This document shows positions 15,978 through 24,059 of a DNA stretch of 64,000 nt, one piece after another. The notes beneath the pieces are model-generated. The model was not told the origin of the DNA. It searched no databases and saw nothing but the letters and a program-made list of their open reading frames with translations. Source of the DNA: Paenibacillus gyeongsangnamensis. Its GTDB lineage: Bacteria; Bacillota; Bacilli; Paenibacillales; NBRC-103111. The translations under genes were made by a program, and so were the position numbers. Numbering within the stretch: the first letter of the stretch is position 1; each line of letters begins with the position of its first letter. The stretch lies in NCBI RefSeq assembly GCF_027533625.1, contig NZ_JAQAGZ010000027.1, forward strand, positions 18,839-82,838. Reading direction: 5' to 3'.

Positions 15978-16800
15978 AACCCAGGTTCGATAGTAACGAC
16001 CCCAGTTCACCAAAACGCGGACGTTCCCTCGGCCAAAGGCGGTAGTTAACCACAGGGTACAACTAATGAACCTGGGGTCGCTAGTAGCGGCGTCTGGTTC
16101 AGTAACGCCCCGAAATCCGCGTTAGCCCGGCTTGTAATGAACCCAGGTTCGATAGTAACGACCCCAGGTTCACCAAAACGCGGACGTTCCCTCGGCCAAA
16201 GGCGGTAGTGAACCACAGGGTACAACTAATGAACCTGGGGTCGCTAGTAGCGGCGTCTGGTTCAGTAACGCCCCGAAATCCGCGATAGCCCGGCTTGTAA
16301 TGAACCCAGGTTCGATAGTAACGACCCCAGGTTCACCAAAACGCGGACGTTCCCTCGGCCAAAGGCGGTAATGAACCTCCGGGTACATTTACTAGCGAAC
16401 CTGGGTTCACTAATAGCGGCGTCTGGTTCAGTAACGCTCCGAAATCCGCGTTAGCCCGAATTATAGTGAACCCAGGTTCGTTAGTATCGAACCCAAGTTC
16501 ACCAAAACGCGGACTTTCCCTCGGCCAACGGGCGATAGTGAACCACAGGGTACAACTAACGAACCTGGGTTCACTAGTAGCGGCGTCTGGTTCAGTAACG
16601 CTCCGAAATCCGCGTTAGCCCGGATTATAGTGAACCCAGGTTCGTTAGTATCGAACCCAAGTTCACCAAAACGCGGACGTTCCCTCGGCCAACGGGCGAT
16701 AGTGAACCACAGGGTACAACTAACGAATCCAGGTTCACCAAAACGCGGACGTTCCCTCGGCCACCACCACCCACCAACATGCAGTGGTAAACCACAGGGT
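15978..16800. repeat. tandem array of about 163-bp units
   Basis: The word AACCCAGGTTCG recurs at 15978, 16140, 16303, 16469 and 16633 (periods 162, 163, 166 and 164), followed by a truncated sixth unit near 16727. Each unit carries the same blocks: AACCCAGGTTCG, CACCAAAACGCGGACGTTCC, CACAGGGTACAACTAA, GAACCTGGG and GTAGCGGCGTCTGGTTCAG. The GAACCCAGGTTC and GAACCTGGGTTC words are inverted copies, so each unit can fold. Open frames across it are interrupted and follow the repeat, so no protein is called. Confidence 0.9.
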
Positions 16801-16931
16801 ACAACTAGTGAACCCTTGTTCTCAACTATAGTCTCGCTGGCCTCGCTAGTAGCGGCGTTCATGAACTTCCCCTAACAGCGCTGCCTGACCCGGCCAGCTT
16901 ACCTCCCAACCGCCCACACACAAAAGCACAA

Positions 16932-16966
16932 CAAAAAAGCCTCCTCCGTAATGTGGAAGAGGCTTT
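16932..16966 (-). terminator. terminator of the 48-residue membrane protein gene
   Basis: Arms AAAGCCTC and GAGGCTTT around a short loop, with a T run on the minus strand. Confidence 0.6.
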
Positions 16967-16981
16967 GTGTCCGTAAGCGTA

Positions 16982-17128
16982 TTATTTTACCGCGATGGAA
17001 GCTACCGTCGCCACGATGGCGATGACAAGCAAGATAGCGAAAAATACACCAAAGCCCATGGAAACGTCATGTAAATCGTCACGCTGCTCTTCGTATACGT
17101 GCAGTTCCGGGTGCTTATGCTCGCTCAT
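16982..17128 (-). CDS. 48-residue single-pass membrane protein
   Basis: The protein starts MSEHKHPELHVYEEQRDDLH and then has one long hydrophobic segment (residues about 24-47). ATG 17128 has GGAGG 9 bases upstream. It has its own promoter (17197-17226, minus strand) and terminator. It resembles in build the small YqzM-type membrane proteins of bacilli, but identity is not claimed. It is divergent from trxA. Confidence 0.75.
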   Translation of the reverse strand: MSEHKHPELHVYEEQRDDLHDVSMGFGVFFAILLVIAIVATVASIAVK

Positions 17129-17196
17129 GAAAAAGTTCCTCCTTCAAGCTGCTGTCTGGAGACGGCAACAGGTTATCCATCTTCGTAGTTATGCTT

Positions 17197-17226
17197 AGTA
17201 TACCCAACTCTTCGGATAATTGTAAA
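17197..17226 (-). promoter_or_regulatory. sigma-A-type promoter of the small membrane protein gene
   Basis: On the minus strand TTTACA (17226-17221) and TATACT (17202-17197) are spaced by 18 bp. Confidence 0.6.
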
Positions 17227-17264
17227 GGATGTTAAAAGTGACAATTGTGCAAACTTTGGCTCGG

Positions 17265-17292
17265 TTGAAAAAGACGCTTAGTGTGGTATACT
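17265..17292 (+). promoter_or_regulatory. sigma-A-type promoter of trxA
   Basis: TTGAAA (17265-17270) and TATACT (17287-17292) are separated by 16 bp. They lie 43 bp before the trxA start. Confidence 0.7.
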
Positions 17293-17335
17293 TTACATGT
17301 TGACATTATTACTCGGCGAAGGGAGACCTTTTCTT

Positions 17336-17653
17336 ATGGCAATTGTAAATGTATCTGACCAATCCTTTTCCAACGAAGTAGAAGGATCCGGTACGGTTCT
17401 TGTGGATTTCTGGGCGCCTTGGTGCGGACCTTGCAAAATGATCGCTCCGGTTCTCGAAGAGCTGGATAAAGAGCTCGCAGACAGCGTAAAGATCGCGAAA
17501 GTGAACGTGGATGACAACCCGGAATCCGCTTCCCGTTTCGGCGTGATGAGCATCCCGACCTTGATCGTGTTCAAGGACGGACAGCCTGTCGATAAAGTCG
17601 TCGGCTTCCAATCCAAGGACGCGCTGAAAAACGTGCTGAGCCGCCATCAATAA
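17336..17653 (+). CDS. trxA: thioredoxin
   Basis: A 105-residue cytoplasmic thiol-disulfide reductant with the active site WAPWCGPCK near residues 27-35 and the cis-proline SIPTLIVF near 72. The length is standard. It donates electrons to ribonucleotide reductase, methionine sulfoxide reductase and other enzymes, and is recycled by thioredoxin reductase (not in the window). A GGGAG ribosome site and a clear promoter precede it, and it has its own strong terminator. Confidence 0.96.
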   Translation: MAIVNVSDQSFSNEVEGSGTVLVDFWAPWCGPCKMIAPVLEELDKELADSVKIAKVNVDDNPESASRFGVMSIPTLIVFKDGQPVDKVVGFQSKDALKNVLSRHQ

Positions 17654-17678
17654 TTTGGCAGGCCTCAGGCCGCGTGAG

Positions 17679-17719
17679 AAAAAGCTCTTTTTCTGCTATT
17701 CTGGAAAAAGAGCTTTTTT
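17679..17719 (+). terminator. trxA terminator
   Basis: Arms AAAAAGCTCTTTTTC and GAAAAAGAGCTTTTT with a 10-nt loop and a T run. Confidence 0.85.
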
Positions 17720-17764
17720 GTTGCCCCAAGGGGAACAGGGGTTTGGGAAGAGGGGAGAAGAGGC

Positions 17765-19930
17765 ATGACCAACGTAACGGGGGAACCGGATCGCCGCAAG
17801 ATTATGGAAGCCATCAAGACGAAGCTGTCGCTCGTACCGGAGCAGCCTGGCTGCTACCTGATGAAGAACCGGGACGGCACGATCATTTATGTCGGCAAGG
17901 CGAAGGTGCTTCGCAATCGGCTGCGCTCTTATTTTACGGGGAGCCATACGGCGAAGACGCAGGTCCTGGTCGGGGAAATCGTCGATTTCGAGTACATCGT
18001 GACCGGCAGCAATATAGAAGCGCTCATTCTCGAGTGCAACCTGATCAAAAAGTATCATCCGCGCTATAACGTTCTGCTGAAGGACGACAAGTCGTTTCCA
18101 TACATTAAAATTACGAATGAAGCCCATCCGCGGCTGGAGGTCACCCGGCGGGTGGTGAAGGATAGAGGCAAGTACTTCGGTCCGTATCCGAACGCCTACG
18201 CGGCCCAGGAAACGAAGAAGCTGCTCGACCGCCTGTACCCGCTGCGCAAATGCAAGACGCTGCCCGACAAGGTGTGTTTGTACTACCATCTCGGTCAATG
18301 CGTGGCGCCGTGCGAATATACGGTGGAGCAGGAGACCTACGATAAGATGGTTGGCGAGATCGCCCGTTTCCTGAACGGGGGCCATGACGAGATCAAGAAC
18401 GACTTGACGCGCAAAATGCACGAAGCCGCGGAGGAGCTCAACTTCGAGCGGGCCAAAGAGCTGCGCGACCAGATCGTGCACATCGATGCCGTCATGGAAA
18501 AGCAAAAGATTACGACGATGGACGCCGTCGATCGGGACGTGTTCGGCTTCGCCGTAGACAAAGGCTGGATGTGCGTGCAGATTCTCTACATGCGCCAGGG
18601 CAAACTGATCGAGCGGCACGCGTCGATGTTCCCCTATTACGGGGAAGCGTACGACGATTTCCTGACGTTCGTGACGCAGTACTATAGCGATAACCCGGCG
18701 CTGCCGAAGGAAGTATTCCTGCCTTCTGCGGAGCAGGCTACGGGAGAAGCGTTACCCGGCACCCGCAAGACGGAAGCTTCCGGCGCTCTTCCCATAACCG
18801 GCGTGTCCAGGGAGGCGGCAGCCTATCTGGAGCGGGTCTCGGCGGAGGATGCGCTGCACGAGACGGTGCACGAACACGAACACGAGCAGTCCGAGCATAA
18901 GTCCGAGTCCGAGCTCGAGTCCGAACACAGGTCCGAGTCCCAGCACAAGCTCGAGTCCGAGTCCGAACTCAAGTCCGAGCACGAATCCGAACATGAGCTC
19001 GAGCTCGAGCCGGCAGCGGCTGCCGAAGCCAAATCCGACGTGAAGGAAGCGCTGGAAAGCTGGCTGAAGGTGAAGGTGCATTTGCCCCGCCGCGGGCTGA
19101 AGAAGAATATGGTCGATATGGCCTGCGACAACTCCAGGGTGGCGCTGGATGAGAAATTCCGGCTCATCGCGCGGGACGAGGAGCGAACGGTCAAGGCCGT
19201 CGAGAATCTCGGCGAGTGGCTCGGTACGGGCACGGTCCGACGCATCGAGGCATTCGACAACTCGAACATTCAAGGCGCGAGCCCGGTATCCGCGATGGTC
19301 GTCTTCACGGACGGCAAGCCGGACCGGAAGGAATACCGCAAGTACAAGGTCAAGACGGTGCAAGGGCCGGATGATTACGAGACGATGCGGGAAGTGGTGC
19401 GGAGGCGCTACGAGCGCGTGCTGAAGGAAGGGCTGCCGCTGCCCGATCTCGTCGTCATTGACGGCGGGCGGGGACATATTGCCGCGGCGGTCGACGTGCT
19501 GGAGAACGAGCTCGGGCTGTTCATCCCGGTCTGCGGACTGGCGAAGGACAATAAGCACAAGACGGCGCAGCTGCTGTTGGGAGACCCGGCGGAGGTCGTG
19601 CCGATTCCGCGCGACAGCCAGGAATTTTACCTGCTGCAGCGCATTCAGGAAGAAGTTCACCGCTTCGCGATCACGTTCCACCGCGAGACGCGGGCCAAGT
19701 CGATGATCGCTTCGCAGCTTGACGCGATCCCGGGCATCGGGGAGAAGCGGCGGAAGGCGATGCTGAAGCATTTCGGCTCGCTGAAGAAAATCAAAGAGGC
19801 CGAAGTCGCCGACTTCAAGCCTCTCGGTATCGGGGAAAAGCTCGCTTCGCAAATTCTTGCCGCGCTCAATGGTCCGGACGAGGAAACAGCGGACGGGCCG
19901 GAGCCGGAGGCGACGGAGGCCGACGTTTGA
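17765..19930 (+). CDS. uvrC: UvrABC excinuclease subunit C with a low-complexity insert
   Basis: A 721-residue protein that makes both incisions in nucleotide excision repair. The GIY-YIG nuclease lies at about 25-105 (IIYVGKAKVLRNR), the UVR domain that contacts UvrB at about 205-245, the RNase-H-like nuclease at about 260-320 and 435-590 (IEAFDNSNIQG, VVIDGGRGH), and the helix-hairpin-helix pair at about 650-705 (IPGIGEKRRKAMLKHFGS). Residues about 325-428 are an extra stretch rich in Glu, Ser and His with no homology expected; UvrC is normally 590-620 residues. The insert lies between parts of the second nuclease domain, probably on a surface loop. The 3' end overlaps a convergent gene by 65 bp. 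Confidence 0.94.
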   Translation: MTNVTGEPDRRKIMEAIKTKLSLVPEQPGCYLMKNRDGTIIYVGKAKVLRNRLRSYFTGSHTAKTQVLVGEIVDFEYIVTGSNIEALILECNLIKKYHPRYNVLLKDDKSFPYIKITNEAHPRLEVTRRVVKDRGKYFGPYPNAYAAQETKKLLDRLYPLRKCKTLPDKVCLYYHLGQCVAPCEYTVEQETYDKMVGEIARFLNGGHDEIKNDLTRKMHEAAEELNFERAKELRDQIVHIDAVMEKQKITTMDAVDRDVFGFAVDKGWMCVQILYMRQGKLIERHASMFPYYGEAYDDFLTFVTQYYSDNPALPKEVFLPSAEQATGEALPGTRKTEASGALPITGVSREAAAYLERVSAEDALHETVHEHEHEQSEHKSESELESEHRSESQHKLESESELKSEHESEHELELEPAAAAEAKSDVKEALESWLKVKVHLPRRGLKKNMVDMACDNSRVALDEKFRLIARDEERTVKAVENLGEWLGTGTVRRIEAFDNSNIQGASPVSAMVVFTDGKPDRKEYRKYKVKTVQGPDDYETMREVVRRRYERVLKEGLPLPDLVVIDGGRGHIAAAVDVLENELGLFIPVCGLAKDNKHKTAQLLLGDPAEVVPIPRDSQEFYLLQRIQEEVHRFAITFHRETRAKSMIASQLDAIPGIGEKRRKAMLKHFGSLKKIKEAEVADFKPLGIGEKLASQILAALNGPDEETADGPEPEATEADV

Positions 19931-21521
19931 GCTTGCCGTGAATCCAATAGATCAGCCAGCCGATCAGTGCCGGCAGCAGGAGATAAGCTCCGCCGGTTAT
20001 AACCTGCATCGGCCCGCCCATGTACATGAGCGATAGCCCCATCAGGATGCTGTCCATGGCGGCATGGGCGAACAGCGCCGTCAGGAAGCCGTACCGAAGG
20101 AACGCATAACCGAAGATTAATCCGAGCACCGTTACTTCGATCAGCCGGGTATACACCGGGTAAATCGGGTACTGCGTGTGGCTCATGGCCCAGATGATAC
20201 TGGGAAGAAGAACCGCGAGGAAGCGGTTCTTCGTTATTTTCAGGAAGAAGGCGATGCCGAACAACCGGTAAACCGCTTCCTCCGAAATCGCGGCCGCCCA
20301 CGCCATCAGCGGGAAAGCGGCGGGGTACAGCATATTGAACACAGAGTCGGACGGATCGCTGACGGCCCACACATCGAACGCTTCGCCGGCAATAAAGAAG
20401 AGCAGCTGCTGCACGCCGAGCACGAACAGGCAGATGAGATAGCCGCGAACCATCGCGGATTTTACAGAGGCTCCGAAGCCGGCTTGTCGCCAGGAGGGCC
20501 AAGCCGTTACGCCGCGGTTCTGCCACAGTCGCCTGCCGGCGGATAAGGCGAAATAGGTGGACAGGGCGAGCAAGCCGACGAAAATATTCATGAACCAAAG
20601 ATAAAATAAGGTCTCCGGCCCGCTCGGGCCTTCCCCGTGCGACGTTCGGAAAGCGGGCAGCATATTGAAATTATTCATGACATAGACCGCCAGGAACAGC
20701 AGGCTGAGCACGGTTCCTTTGACAAACGTAATCTCCCGCCTGTAACGTACCATGACATAAACGGCGGACAGCGACATAAGAAGCGAGATGCCCATGCTGA
20801 CTCGCGTCATCAGGGCAGCCCGGTCGTTCTGAGCCTGCTGCCAGGTCAGGAACGAGTCCGGTACGGAGAAGCGGGGATGGAATGAGGTGACCTTCCCTTT
20901 GGTGACGGAGACAAGAACCTGCAGATGGGCTTCGCCTATAGCTTCCGTCTTGCTCTCGAAGAGATACCGGCCGCTCTTTGGCTCCGAGGAATCCTTCAGC
21001 ACGAATTCCTCGGGCAAATAGCCCATATCCTTGAGCGTCTTCCGGGCCAGGCTCTCGCTGCCGCCCTCACCGGAGCTTGCCGGCGCGGTCCCTGTGCGGC
21101 CTGCGCTTCCCAGCTCCCAGCCCATAATTTCTTTGGTCGTAAAATTGACATCGATGTAATAGGTCGCCTTCGAATTCAGATCGTTGATTTCCACCTGATA
21201 ATAATCGAGCGGGAACCGGTCGCCGTACCGCTTCAAATAATCGTCGTACAGCTTGATCTTCTGCACATAGCCGCTTCTTGCGGAGTAGGACTGGAAGATC
21301 ACGTTCGTTTGGCGGTTCGCGGTTAAGGACAGCTGCTTCAGGGCGAACTGCTCTGCAGCCTGCGACGCTTGCGCCTTGGAAATTGCGGGAGTGCCCGACT
21401 TGTCTTCCTCAAGACTTGCTGACTTTGTAAGAAAGGGAGACAAGAAGGTAACACCCAAGTAGAGCGTCAGCCCGATAACGGCTAACAAAAGAAGGGACGG
21501 TTCGCTTCGGCGTGTTGGCAT
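19866..21521 (-). CDS. CPBP-family intramembrane metalloprotease
   Basis: A 551-residue protein. Residues 1-30 form a membrane anchor, about 35-235 an outer domain with PepSY-like features, and the rest a bundle of membrane helices with the CPBP (Abi/CAAX-like) protease motifs: SEEAVYRLFG (EExxxR) near 430, IIWAMSHTQYP (xxxH) near 460 and ALFAHAAMDS (HxxxD) near 500. These residues bind the catalytic metal in the membrane. The substrate is unknown. ATG 21521 is 9 bases after AAAGGAG. Its 3' end runs 65 bp into the convergent uvrC. Confidence 0.85.
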   Translation of the reverse strand: MPTRRSEPSLLLLAVIGLTLYLGVTFLSPFLTKSASLEEDKSGTPAISKAQASQAAEQFALKQLSLTANRQTNVIFQSYSARSGYVQKIKLYDDYLKRYGDRFPLDYYQVEINDLNSKATYYIDVNFTTKEIMGWELGSAGRTGTAPASSGEGGSESLARKTLKDMGYLPEEFVLKDSSEPKSGRYLFESKTEAIGEAHLQVLVSVTKGKVTSFHPRFSVPDSFLTWQQAQNDRAALMTRVSMGISLLMSLSAVYVMVRYRREITFVKGTVLSLLFLAVYVMNNFNMLPAFRTSHGEGPSGPETLFYLWFMNIFVGLLALSTYFALSAGRRLWQNRGVTAWPSWRQAGFGASVKSAMVRGYLICLFVLGVQQLLFFIAGEAFDVWAVSDPSDSVFNMLYPAAFPLMAWAAAISEEAVYRLFGIAFFLKITKNRFLAVLLPSIIWAMSHTQYPIYPVYTRLIEVTVLGLIFGYAFLRYGFLTALFAHAAMDSILMGLSLMYMGGPMQVITGGAYLLLPALIGWLIYWIHGKLKRRPPSPPAPARPLFPRPDH

Positions 21522-21679
21522 GGAAGGAAGCTCCTTTAACGGCAAATGAGATCACGGAAGGCATGTTTCAATCTATTCTTTAAAATTAGCATACATGCAT
21601 ATTCAAAATCCAATGAAAACGGAAGCATGCGCAGGATAATGGAAGAAAAGCAAAGCGAAATGGTAATGTAAGTGTTATC

Positions 21680-21708
21680 AAAACGGGTAGCATTCCCGTT
21701 TTCACTGC
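21680..21708. other. isolated hairpin upstream of the ktrB promoter
   Basis: AAAACGGG and CCCGTTTT pair with a 7-nt loop, followed by a T-rich stretch. It lies between two divergent genes and may insulate the ktrB promoter from transcription running in. Confidence 0.4.
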
Positions 21709-21728
21709 TTTTTCACTCCATAACGACT

Positions 21729-21757
21729 TTGTACTTCTGAAGAAAGAACATTATAAT
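21729..21757 (+). promoter_or_regulatory. sigma-A-type promoter of the ktr locus
   Basis: TTGTAC (21729-21734) and TATAAT (21752-21757) are separated by 17 bp, placing the start of transcription just before the riboswitch. Confidence 0.75.
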
Positions 21758-21765
21758 TCATATCA

Positions 21766-21905
21766 ATTGAATCGAAACAGCCGAATTTCTTTTAAGAAAA
21801 CGGGGGAACCATGAGTTTAGGGGTGAATTCAGCCGGTCCGGCCGGTCCGCTGATAGGGTGCCTATATACCCGAATCCGACAGCTAACCTCGTAGGCTAAT
21901 TTACA
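21766..21905 (+). ncRNA. c-di-AMP riboswitch (ydaO/yuaA type)
   Basis: The leader contains the conserved blocks of this class in order: CGGGGGAACCATGAG (21801-21815), AGGGGTGAATTC (21820-21831), a variable hairpin built on GCCGGTCCGGCCGG, then CCGAATCCGACAGCTAACC and TCGTAGGC (to about 21896). It is followed by a terminator hairpin and ktrB. When c-di-AMP is high, transcription of the potassium uptake genes should stop. Exact ends were judged by eye. Confidence 0.92.
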
Positions 21906-21922
21906 GGGACCAATACAACTCG

Positions 21923-21956
21923 AGGCATTGGGATCCCAGTGTCTTTTTTGTTTGTC
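21923..21956 (+). terminator. riboswitch-controlled terminator before ktrB
   Basis: A palindromic stem built on CATTGGGATCCCAGTG is followed by TCTTTTTTG. It lies between the aptamer and the ktrB ribosome site, as expected for the OFF switch. Confidence 0.75.
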
Positions 21957-21980
21957 CGAAAAACGGAATTGAGGTGTACG

Positions 21981-23333
21981 ATGAAGCATTCGCCTAAGAA
22001 AATCGAGCTGACGCCCCCGCAAATTTTGGTCATCGGCTTCGCTTTAATCATTCTGACCGGCGCTACGCTGCTGACGCTGCCGATCGCGTCGGCCAAGGGG
22101 GCGTTGCTGCCTTTTCTGGATGCGCTCTTTACGGCGACCTCCGCCACTTGCGTAACGGGGCTAGTGGTCGTAGATACGGGAACGACGTTCTCGCTTTTCG
22201 GGCAAATCGTGATCGTGCTGCTGATTCAGATCGGGGGCCTCGGATTCATGACGATGGCGACGCTTGTAGCGTTCGCGCTGAAGAAACGCATTTCTTTGAA
22301 AGAGCGGCTCATTCTTCAAGAAGCGATGAACCAAGGCAGCATGGAAGGCATCGTCCGGCTCATCCGCAAGGTAATTCTGTACTCCTTGACGATCGAATTC
22401 GTGGCGGCCGTGCTTTTCGCCACCCGCTGGTCCTTCGATCTGGGGCCGGGCCGGGCGATGTATTACGGAATATGGCATGCCATCTCGTTCTTCAATAATG
22501 CCGGCTTCGATCTGTTCGGTTCGGTTACCGGTCCGTTCAGCAGCTTAACGGCCTATGCCGACGATATACTGGTGAATGTCGTGGCTATAGGGCTAATCAT
22601 CCTCGGCGGGATCGGCTTCCTCGTCATGTCGGACGTGATCGAGTATAAGAAGAATAAGCGCCTCTCCCTTCATTCCAAAGTCGTCCTCACGGCGACCGCC
22701 GCTTTGATCGTTATAGGTGCGGCGGTTATGTACATATTCGAGTATACGAACCCCAAGACGCTGGGCTCCCTGAACGAATTGGGCAAAGTGCTGGCCGCGT
22801 TCTTCCAATCGGTAACGACAAGGACGGCCGGGGCGAATACCATCGATCTCGGAAGCATGAGACAGGCGTCGCAGTTTTTTATGATCATCCTGATGTTTAT
22901 CGGGGCTTCGCCGGGTTCGACCGGCGGCGGTGTAAAGACGACGACCTTCACGGTGCTTATGGGCGCGGTCATCGCCATGATCCGCGGTAAGGAGGATATC
23001 GTGCTCTTCCATTACCGGCTCGGCAAGGACCGTATTCTTAAGGCGACGACCATGGTCATTCTTGCGTTAATGCTGGTAGTGTTCGTGTCCATGGTGCTGT
23101 CGACGACGGAAGCGCATTCCTTTCTCATGATTTTGTTCGAGGTCACCTCGGCCTTCGGCACCGTAGGTCTCACCATGGGATTGACCCAGGATTTGACCGG
23201 ATTCGGCAAGATCATGATCGCATTAATGATGTTCGCAGGCAGGCTTGGACCGCTGACGCTGGCTTATGCCTTGGGGCCGAAAGCGGAGAAGGAATTGTAT
23301 CGATACCCGGAAGGGAAAATTACAATCGGATAG
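21981..23333 (+). CDS. ktrB: Ktr potassium uptake channel subunit KtrB
   Basis: A 450-residue membrane protein of the Trk/Ktr/HKT superfamily with four M1-P-M2 repeats. Selectivity-loop glycines are visible in TSATCVTGLVVVDTG near 56, FFNNAGFDLFG near 170, VTTRTAGANTIDLG near 285 and TSAFGTVGLTMGL near 400. It mediates K+ (Na+-dependent) uptake with the cytosolic gating ring KtrA. ATG 21981 has GAGGTG 5 bases upstream; upstream in-frame codons fall in the terminator. Expression is governed by the c-di-AMP riboswitch in the leader. Confidence 0.94.
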   Translation: MKHSPKKIELTPPQILVIGFALIILTGATLLTLPIASAKGALLPFLDALFTATSATCVTGLVVVDTGTTFSLFGQIVIVLLIQIGGLGFMTMATLVAFALKKRISLKERLILQEAMNQGSMEGIVRLIRKVILYSLTIEFVAAVLFATRWSFDLGPGRAMYYGIWHAISFFNNAGFDLFGSVTGPFSSLTAYADDILVNVVAIGLIILGGIGFLVMSDVIEYKKNKRLSLHSKVVLTATAALIVIGAAVMYIFEYTNPKTLGSLNELGKVLAAFFQSVTTRTAGANTIDLGSMRQASQFFMIILMFIGASPGSTGGGVKTTTFTVLMGAVIAMIRGKEDIVLFHYRLGKDRILKATTMVILALMLVVFVSMVLSTTEAHSFLMILFEVTSAFGTVGLTMGLTQDLTGFGKIMIALMMFAGRLGPLTLAYALGPKAEKELYRYPEGKITIG

Positions 23334-23350
23334 GGGAAACGAGAGCAAAC

Positions 23351-24012
23351 ATGAAACGAATCAATATGCAGTGATCGGCCTGGGCCGGTTCGGCGCCAGT
23401 CTGGCAAAGGAGCTCATTCAGCTGGGCTATGAGGTATTAGGGATTGATAAGGACGAAGAAGCGGTGGATGAGCTTAGCGATAAGCTGACGCATGTCGTTG
23501 TTGCCGACTCAACCGATGAAGAAGTGCTGCGCTCCCTTGGGATCCGCAATTTCGATTGCGTCGTCGTAGCCATCGGCGACGATATTCAGGCGAGCATCCT
23601 GACGACGATTCTGCTGAAGGACATCGGCGTGAACAACGTCGTTACGAAAGCATTGTCCGAGCTCCACGGGAAGGTGCTGGAGAAAATCGGCGTAGACCGG
23701 GTGATATTCCCCGAACGGGATATGGGCATCCGGGTGGCCCACCAGCTTGTATCGCCTAATCTGCTCGATTATATCGAGCTGTCGAAAGAATATACGATCG
23801 CAGAGCTGTCTGTCCCCCGCTGCCTTGCCGGGAAAACGCTTAGGGAGCTGGATCCGAGGCACCGTTTCGGCTGCAGCGTCGTCGCCATCAACAAGAAGAA
23901 TAACGTCGTCATCGCGCCGACGGCGGAAGATACCGTGGAAGAGCGGGATGTCATGGTGCTGATCGGGACGAAGCAGCAGATTGATCATTTCGAGCACGCT
24001 CTTATTCGTTAA
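23351..24012 (+). CDS. ktrA: KtrA gating ring protein, 5' end out of frame
   Basis: The frame from about 23361 encodes a complete RCK_N domain (YAVIGLGRFGASLAKEL, NAD/ATP-binding glycine motif) and a C-terminal RCK_C domain, about 218 residues in all, typical of KtrA. RCK_C of KtrA binds c-di-AMP. The expected start, ATG 23351, reads MKRINMQ and then TGA in its own frame; one base more near 23360 would join it to the KtrA frame. In the KtrA frame the only upstream ATG is 23266, deep inside ktrB. Either the gene is broken by one base, or the consensus is wrong, or an unusual start is used. Confidence 0.8.
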
Positions 24013-24059
24013 ACCGACGAAGGGATAAAATACAGATAGCCCTGAGCGGGAGGCTGCTT

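Noticed and set aside
15978..16740. CRISPR array
   Set aside because: The units are about 163 bp and almost fully conserved with no unique spacers, and no cas genes are near.
16170..16875. Open frames of 70-130 codons on both strands across the tandem array
   Set aside because: They repeat with the 163-bp period, lack ribosome sites and have composition dictated by the repeat. They are by-products of the array.
18752..19852. Long minus-strand frame antisense to uvrC
   Set aside because: It is a mirror of the GC-rich codon pattern and the low-complexity insert, with no start signal. Similar antisense frames over ndh, sdhA, dnaB and the enolase gene were rejected for the same reason.
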